A DNA stretch of 9,798 bases, from the NCBI GenBank assembly GCA_034112285.1, contig JAWUVP010000091.1, positions 1 to 9,798 of the forward strand. Direction: 5' to 3'. Positions 6,913-9,798 of this stretch are shown in pieces. This DNA comes from JAWUVP01 sp034112285. Lineage in GTDB: Bacteria > Pseudomonadota > Gammaproteobacteria > JABDGN01. The number at the start of each line of letters is the position of its first letter. Within the stretch, counting starts at the first letter, position 1. Below the pieces are notes generated by a model. That model ran no database searches. It worked only from the letters and a program-made list of their open reading frames with translations, and was not told where the DNA came from. Made by a program: the position numbers and the translations under genes.

Positions 6913-6935
6913 GCTCCCCTTTTTTAGGGGGGAGC
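6913..6935. terminator. Stem-loop between convergent genes, stop codon in the loop
   Basis: GCTCCCC (G6913 to C6919) pairs with GGGGAGC (6929-6935) around a T-rich loop. The TAA of the minus-strand gene lies in the loop at 6926-6924. The hairpin sits at the meeting point of two convergent genes, where a shared terminator is expected. Neither strand has a T-run right after the stem, so it is not a textbook intrinsic terminator. Confidence 0.45.
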
Positions 6936-7748
6936 ACTGCGCGCGGGCTCTTCGTAGCTTCTGTCAATGCAGATAAACAATTTTAAATCATCTTTTGTGA
7001 TGGCATGGGCTGTAGGACGCTCTAACGCTATTTGAATAAGTTCTTTAATGCAAATGTTCTTGTTGATTATTGTGAGAACATTGCGCATAAAAATAGAATG
7101 AATAGGCGAGAAGTTATTTTCATTATAAAGACAAACATAAAATATATTGGCTAAAATTCTATTGCGCATATACAACGACTGTTTTCTCGCATGGTCGTAT
7201 TTTTTTATGTCTTCCTGTACTTCAGTTAAGCTCGCGACTTTAAGTTTTTTGCTCAAGCCCAGCGATCTTTGCAATTTTATTGTGATGAATTTGTGAAAAT
7301 TTTGGAGGATTTCCTTCCAGGGGTATGAGTCATATTTAATAGCTGCGTCAGGATATGAGCCATAAATCTTAACAAATTCCTCAATGTCCGGACCGTTAGA
7401 GGGTGCGGGTGATGGCGGTTGGTCAGGCTCCGCTCGAGTAAATCGTAAAGGGCTCATTGGTATTACCGTGGTTGTCTTAGCTCCAGGGGGGCATGTGTTC
7501 ATCATCGCTGCTGCGCGCAGTGTAACTGGAATCTTAGTTAGGCTTTCCATCACCGCTTTATTTTTGTCTGGCGAATTACCCACAAAAAATCGAACTAATT
7601 CTTCAGAGCGATTTTTAAATTGCTGCTCGCAGTAGAGTTTATATTCTTCTTTTAACTCTAACTCGATGTTTGGGCTATAGGCTCTCCCCGATTGCACACC
7701 AGTAGTGACATAGCATTCATCTGAGCTCAGATCTATTATTAGAGGCAT
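6924..7748 (-). CDS. Hypothetical helical protein with proline-rich linker
   Basis: I do not recognise this 274-residue protein. The start chosen is ATG 7748-7746, because AGGTGG ends 5 bases before it. A GTG at 7757-7755, three codons upstream, lies inside that ribosome-binding sequence and is unlikely to be the start. Residues 25-80 are charged and helical. Residues about 105-121 form a flexible linker (PDQPPSPAPSNGPD). Residues 122-262 are again helical, with a Lys/Arg-rich section near 155-200. The C-terminus ends EEPARSAPP and overlaps a stem-loop at its stop. No signal peptide or membrane span is present. Its two-domain, Pro-linked design resembles that of other genes here and is compatible with an effector-like protein, but no catalytic motif can be seen. 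It is followed convergently by the plus-strand unknown gene, 86 bp away. Confidence 0.72.
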   Translation of the reverse strand: MPLIIDLSSDECYVTTGVQSGRAYSPNIELELKEEYKLYCEQQFKNRSEELVRFFVGNSPDKNKAVMESLTKIPVTLRAAAMMNTCPPGAKTTTVIPMSPLRFTRAEPDQPPSPAPSNGPDIEEFVKIYGSYPDAAIKYDSYPWKEILQNFHKFITIKLQRSLGLSKKLKVASLTEVQEDIKKYDHARKQSLYMRNRILANIFYVCLYNENNFSPIHSIFMRNVLTIINKNICIKELIQIALERPTAHAITKDDLKLFICIDRSYEEPARSAPP

Positions 7749-7753
7749 TATAC

Positions 7754-7759
7754 CCACCT
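7754..7759 (-). promoter_or_regulatory. Shine-Dalgarno AGGTGG that selects ATG 7748
   Basis: AGGTGG, 5 bases before ATG 7748, is the strongest ribosome-binding match among the minus-strand genes in the window. It overlaps the competing upstream GTG and so decides the start. Confidence 0.6.
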
Positions 7760-7848
7760 ATTATTATTGAGATATTCACATTACATGAATCATACTCAAT
7801 GAAGCTTAAGGGAGCATTAATAGAGGTCGTTGTTTTTTCGTATTTTAT

Positions 7849-7890
7849 ACTCGCAGCGAATGAAATTCCAGTATTTCATTCGCCACGAGT
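7849..7890. terminator. Strong stem-loop just after the DUF1801 gene
   Basis: A perfect 10-bp inverted repeat (GCGAATGAAA 7856-7865 with TTTCATTCGC 7874-7883, loop of 8) is extended beyond a 2x2 internal loop by ACTCG (7849-7853) pairing with CGAGT (7886-7890). It begins 4 bases after the DUF1801 stop codon, so termination or 3'-end protection of that mRNA is likely. There is no T-run after it on either strand. An alternative role as a regulator site for the 6924-7748 gene cannot be excluded. Confidence 0.5.
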
Positions 7891-7894
7891 TTAG

Positions 7895-8329
7895 CTATTC
7901 AAGCGTGGTTTCATACGTCTCATGCATGTAAGCCAATGATTTTTCAATTAACTCACGCAAGACAGCTTGATCGACATCGGCAAGCTTTTGAATATATAAA
8001 CAGGATTTTGAATGTTTGAACTTGCCTAGCTTTGTCATTAATTCTTCATGTGGTTCAAAGCCCTGCATGATATAAATCGTCAAGTTAGTTTTACGCGCCG
8101 CAAAGCTGGTTAAAGGCCAGTCACCTTCTAGGCCACTTTTTTCAGATTTATAGTGGTATTGTCCATAACCCACAATACTACTGCCCCATAACACGGGTTT
8201 AACACCGGTAATATCTTCCATTAATTTGGCAATAACTTTGCAATCTTTGCGTTGTTGCTCGTTTTCTAAGGCATTGAGATAGTGGCTGACATTTTGCTTA
8301 GTCGGCTTAGTTTTTTGTGGTTTGGCCAT
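7895..8329 (-). CDS. DUF1801 (YdhG-like) domain protein
   Basis: This 144-residue protein matches the DUF1801 family along its whole length. Recognisable blocks are the N-terminal helix with LNALENEQQRKDC (18-30), WGSSIVGYGQYHY (48-60), the EGDW segment (68-71), FAARKTNLTIYIM (76-88), and GKFKHSKSCLYIQKLADVD (102-120). The biochemical role of the family is not firmly established; members are small cytoplasmic proteins. ATG 8329 is chosen because GGAAG ends 5 bases before it. An in-frame ATG at 8341 (four residues longer) has no ribosome-binding site and would leave almost no leader after the likely -10 box TATAGT at 8361-8356. The gene is intact, of family length, and the only widely conserved one here. 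A strong stem-loop follows its stop codon. Confidence 0.9.
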   Translation of the reverse strand: MAKPQKTKPTKQNVSHYLNALENEQQRKDCKVIAKLMEDITGVKPVLWGSSIVGYGQYHYKSEKSGLEGDWPLTSFAARKTNLTIYIMQGFEPHEELMTKLGKFKHSKSCLYIQKLADVDQAVLRELIEKSLAYMHETYETTLE

Positions 8330-8355
8330 GGGTGCTTCCATTATGTGAATGGCTT

Positions 8356-8361
8356 ACTATA
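8356..8361 (-). promoter_or_regulatory. Candidate -10 box for the DUF1801 gene
   Basis: TATAGT on the minus strand (8361-8356) lies 26 bp before ATG 8329 and matches the -10 consensus at 5 of 6 positions. No convincing -35 is seen. Confidence 0.3.
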
Positions 8362-8460
8362 CGTTAAGCATAATTGAGATGCTATAGCGTTCTGATGTGA
8401 TTAGCTAATATATTAAAATCAGCGTGAAAAAAAAGAACCGAAGGGGCGAGCTTAAAACCA

Positions 8461-8482
8461 AAGGGGTCAGATTTGACCCCTT
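8461..8482. repeat. REP-like palindrome with GGGGTCA arms
   Basis: AAGGGGTCA (8461-8469) and TGACCCCTT (8474-8482) form a perfect 9-bp stem around GATT. Palindromes with a GGGGTCA/TGACCCC core are common extragenic elements near Y1 (IS200-like or RAYT) transposases in gammaproteobacteria. No transposase is present here, so this would be a solo copy. The stem is followed by AATTTCTTA, which makes it a weak terminator candidate at best. Confidence 0.5.
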
Positions 8483-8512
8483 AATTTCTTACTTTGCTTA
8501 TAATCTTGTGAA

Positions 8513-8535
8513 CTTAATCTTGACCGCTTAATCTT
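8513..8535. repeat. Direct repeat CTTAATCTT, two copies
   Basis: CTTAATCTT occurs at 8513-8521 and 8527-8535, a spacing of 14 bp, in the same non-coding stretch as the REP-like palindrome. A related CTTATAATCTT lies just upstream. Confidence 0.4.
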
Positions 8536-8682
8536 AATGTGACATTGGGGATGTTACAGGAATGATACGGGAATCGTTATCATCAATAAAACACTCTCAT
8601 TGATAAAATTTCATTGTGCACGTCACAATAATTTTTTAGCGATTTCTGTGGGTGGAACAAAGTATTCAGATTAACTTGACCC

Positions 8683-8706
8683 TGATTTCTGATTTCTGAT
8701 TTCTGA
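8683..8706. repeat. Tandem heptamer TGATTTC x3 plus partial copy
   Basis: Three exact copies of TGATTTC (8683-8703) are followed by TGA. They come right after TTGACCC, which recalls the arm of the palindrome at 8461-8482, so the two may be ends of one degenerate element. Taken with the other repeats, the whole 8330-8748 gap appears non-coding and I see no credible ORF in it. Confidence 0.6.
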
Positions 8707-8748
8707 GTTTAGGGGCGCCAACCTTATTTTACAATGATTTATTTAGCT

Positions 8749-9231
8749 TCAATAAAGGGGGGCTTTAGGAAAATATAAATTTAGCTTCTCCAGATGTACT
8801 TCAAATTCGCCTGATAAATTTAAAGTGGCCCTAAGCTTTGAAAGTGTTAGTTTATAATCGGTTGCACCCCGGATAGTCGTAAACCCTCTGTGGATTCCAG
8901 CTATATATTTTCCGTGTATTACATTTTCAGTGCTACGTAGAGCAATGTAAATACATAGATGCCAAAGTTCACGGCTGCTAAAAGCTTCATTAGAAGCATT
9001 TTTTTTCTCAAGCTCAAGACTAATCATATTGAATAGCGTAATTGATCGTTCAATATGAACTTGAAATAATAGTAGTCGCTGATCACTTTTTCTTTGATCC
9101 AATGAGATTTTGTTATCATACATTTTACAGTTTTGCCATTCTGCAGGAATTTGATTTTTTTCCTCTAGTGATTTTAGCGTGCGCAAAGCACTATCTATAA
9201 ACTCTTCTTTTTTAATTGTTCTTCTAAGCAT
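8749..9231 (-). CDS. Small hypothetical helical protein
   Basis: I do not recognise this 160-residue protein. It starts at ATG 9231-9229, preceded only by a weak GGA. The N-terminus is basic (MLRRTIKKEEF). The middle (about 50-105) is strongly helical, with aliphatic residues spaced like a helical bundle (LLLFQVHIERSITLFNMISL). A conserved-looking segment follows (HGKYIAGIHRGFTTIRGA, about 106-123), then a charged C-terminal section ending FPKAPLY. No signal peptide, membrane span or catalytic motif is visible. TATAGT at 9256-9251 is a possible -10 box, 20 bp before the ATG. The stop codon is about 40 bp from the tandem heptamer repeats. The gene stands alone between two repeat- or relic-bearing gaps, compatible with recent acquisition. 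Confidence 0.65.
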   Translation of the reverse strand: MLRRTIKKEEFIDSALRTLKSLEEKNQIPAEWQNCKMYDNKISLDQRKSDQRLLLFQVHIERSITLFNMISLELEKKNASNEAFSSRELWHLCIYIALRSTENVIHGKYIAGIHRGFTTIRGATDYKLTLSKLRATLNLSGEFEVHLEKLNLYFPKAPLY

Positions 9232-9250
9232 TATTTTTATCCAAATTATT

Positions 9251-9256
9251 ACTATA
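9251..9256 (-). promoter_or_regulatory. Candidate -10 box for the 8749-9231 gene
   Basis: TATAGT on the minus strand, 20 bp before the ATG, matches the -10 consensus at 5 of 6 positions. A TTGTCA lies only 7 bp upstream of it, too close to act as its -35. Confidence 0.25.
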
Positions 9257-9316
9257 GGTAGTATGACAACTAAAAATTAACAAATTATTAAGAGAAAATA
9301 AGGTCGACCTGGTATT

Positions 9317-9493
9317 TTAAAGGGATTGTGTTTTTAGGACTATGGTGAGTTCTAGGTGCTGTTGGATAGTCAACTGAACTAATTCAAGACGTAACCCCTG
9401 CTCTTCCTGCTCTTTTTGTTGATAGATCAGTTTGTTCCTCACTTTCAGGCTAACCAATACAGCTTTTAAACCAAATGCTACGAGTCGGGAAGG
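9317..9493 (-). pseudogene. Possible coding relic, 58 residues, no start codon
   Basis: An open minus-strand frame between TGA (9496-9494) and TAA (9319-9317) reads like protein: a hydrophobic stretch (FGLKAVLVSLKV) followed by a Gln/Glu/Leu-rich, coiled-coil-like tail (IYQQKEQEEQ, then LRLELVQLTI). There is no ATG; the only possible starts are internal TTG or GTG codons without a ribosome-binding site. It lies just after the stop codon of the partial gene at 9499, in a different frame. It could be the end of a decayed gene or a frameshifted tail of its neighbour. The family is unknown. Confidence 0.35.
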
Positions 9494-9498
9494 TCATG

Positions 9499-9798
9499 TT
9501 AACGTTTATACCAGAGGGCGTCATCGCTATTGTGTTTTTCGATGCGGAAATATTCCTCTATTTCTTGGCTAATGTTAATTGTTGCATGATCTAGCATCGG
9601 CTCTATAAATCTTGATTTTCCTTTTGAATCATCATTGTTATTCATGGTTAGGTTCAGGATTGTAGGGCCGTTACCATGATAGTTACGCGCATCGTTATTA
9701 GCCCACACCAACTGAACACCTGCCGCATAGTTATTAATGATGTCGACATTATCTAAGAATAATGTGTCCGCCATCACCGTATTCGTATAGTTTATTTT
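9499..9798 (-). CDS. C-terminal part of a hypothetical protein, 5' end cut by window edge
   Basis: The frame ends at TAA 9501-9499 and is open to the right edge, about 98 codons. GTG (9777) and ATG (9774) could be starts, but neither has a Shine-Dalgarno and the frame continues above them (KINYTNTV), so a larger protein is more likely. The visible sequence is rich in Asn and Asp with short beta-like strands (LFLDNVDIINNYAAGVQLVW, then PTILNLTMNNND), which suggests the last coils of a parallel beta-helix. A charged C-terminal segment follows (ISQEIEEYFRIEKHNSDDAL), ending WYKR. No function can be assigned from this fragment. Confidence 0.6.
   Translation of the reverse strand, partial: KINYTNTVMADTLFLDNVDIINNYAAGVQLVWANNDARNYHGNGPTILNLTMNNNDDSKGKSRFIEPMLDHATINISQEIEEYFRIEKHNSDDALWYKR

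Noticed and set aside
6701..6976. Plus-strand ORF overlapping the end of the 6265-6837 gene and running through the hairpin
   Set aside because: Crosses the convergent junction in another frame, low-complexity Leu/Arg composition, no start signal.
7384..7635. Plus-strand ORF opposite the 6924-7748 gene
   Set aside because: Antisense shadow of the proline-rich linker region; no ribosome-binding site.

Overview
The window looks like a chromosomal accessory region of a moderately AT-rich gammaproteobacterium. Several proteins have a eukaryotic-like character: a 12-blade WD40 propeller, a C2H2 zinc finger carried on a protein with a possible YopT-like cysteine peptidase core, and helical proteins with proline-rich linkers. 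This recalls intracellular bacteria of the Legionellales type (Legionella, Coxiella, Aquicella, Berkiella). That placement is inference from protein style; no rRNA or other taxonomic marker is present.

Layout, left to right. Positions 1-859 (-): an alpha-helical protein whose C-terminus is cut by the left window edge. Positions 1038-2987 (-): a WD40 propeller whose reading frame continues upstream to 3158 without a convincing start codon. Positions 3288-4538 (-): the peptidase-like/C2H2 protein. A palindrome-rich divergent intergenic region of 265 bp follows. Positions 4804-6123 (+): a secreted beta-propeller protein with regularly spaced cysteine pairs. Positions 6265-6837 (+): a beta-rich unknown with an internal duplication. 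It converges on 6924-7748 (-), an unknown helical protein with a proline-rich linker. Positions 7895-8329 (-): a DUF1801 (YdhG-like) protein, the only ordinary conserved gene. Positions 8330-8748: a repeat-bearing intergenic stretch with a REP-like palindrome and a short tandem repeat. Positions 8749-9231 (-): a small unknown protein. Positions 9317-9493 (-): a probable coding relic. From 9499 to the right edge (-): the C-terminal end of a larger protein.

The genes are well separated, mostly by 80-400 bp. Several have their own candidate -10 box, so they look like single transcription units and not one operon. No pathway links them. The most economical reading is a cluster of independently acquired host-interaction or secreted proteins. 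The strongest item is the 3288-4538 gene. It combines a C-x-G-I-T motif and a later His/Asp pair, as in papain-like C58 peptidases, with a eukaryotic-type C2H2 finger plus H-x-GEK linker and a cysteine-rich tail. I see no tRNA, rRNA, CRISPR array, intact insertion sequence or phage gene.
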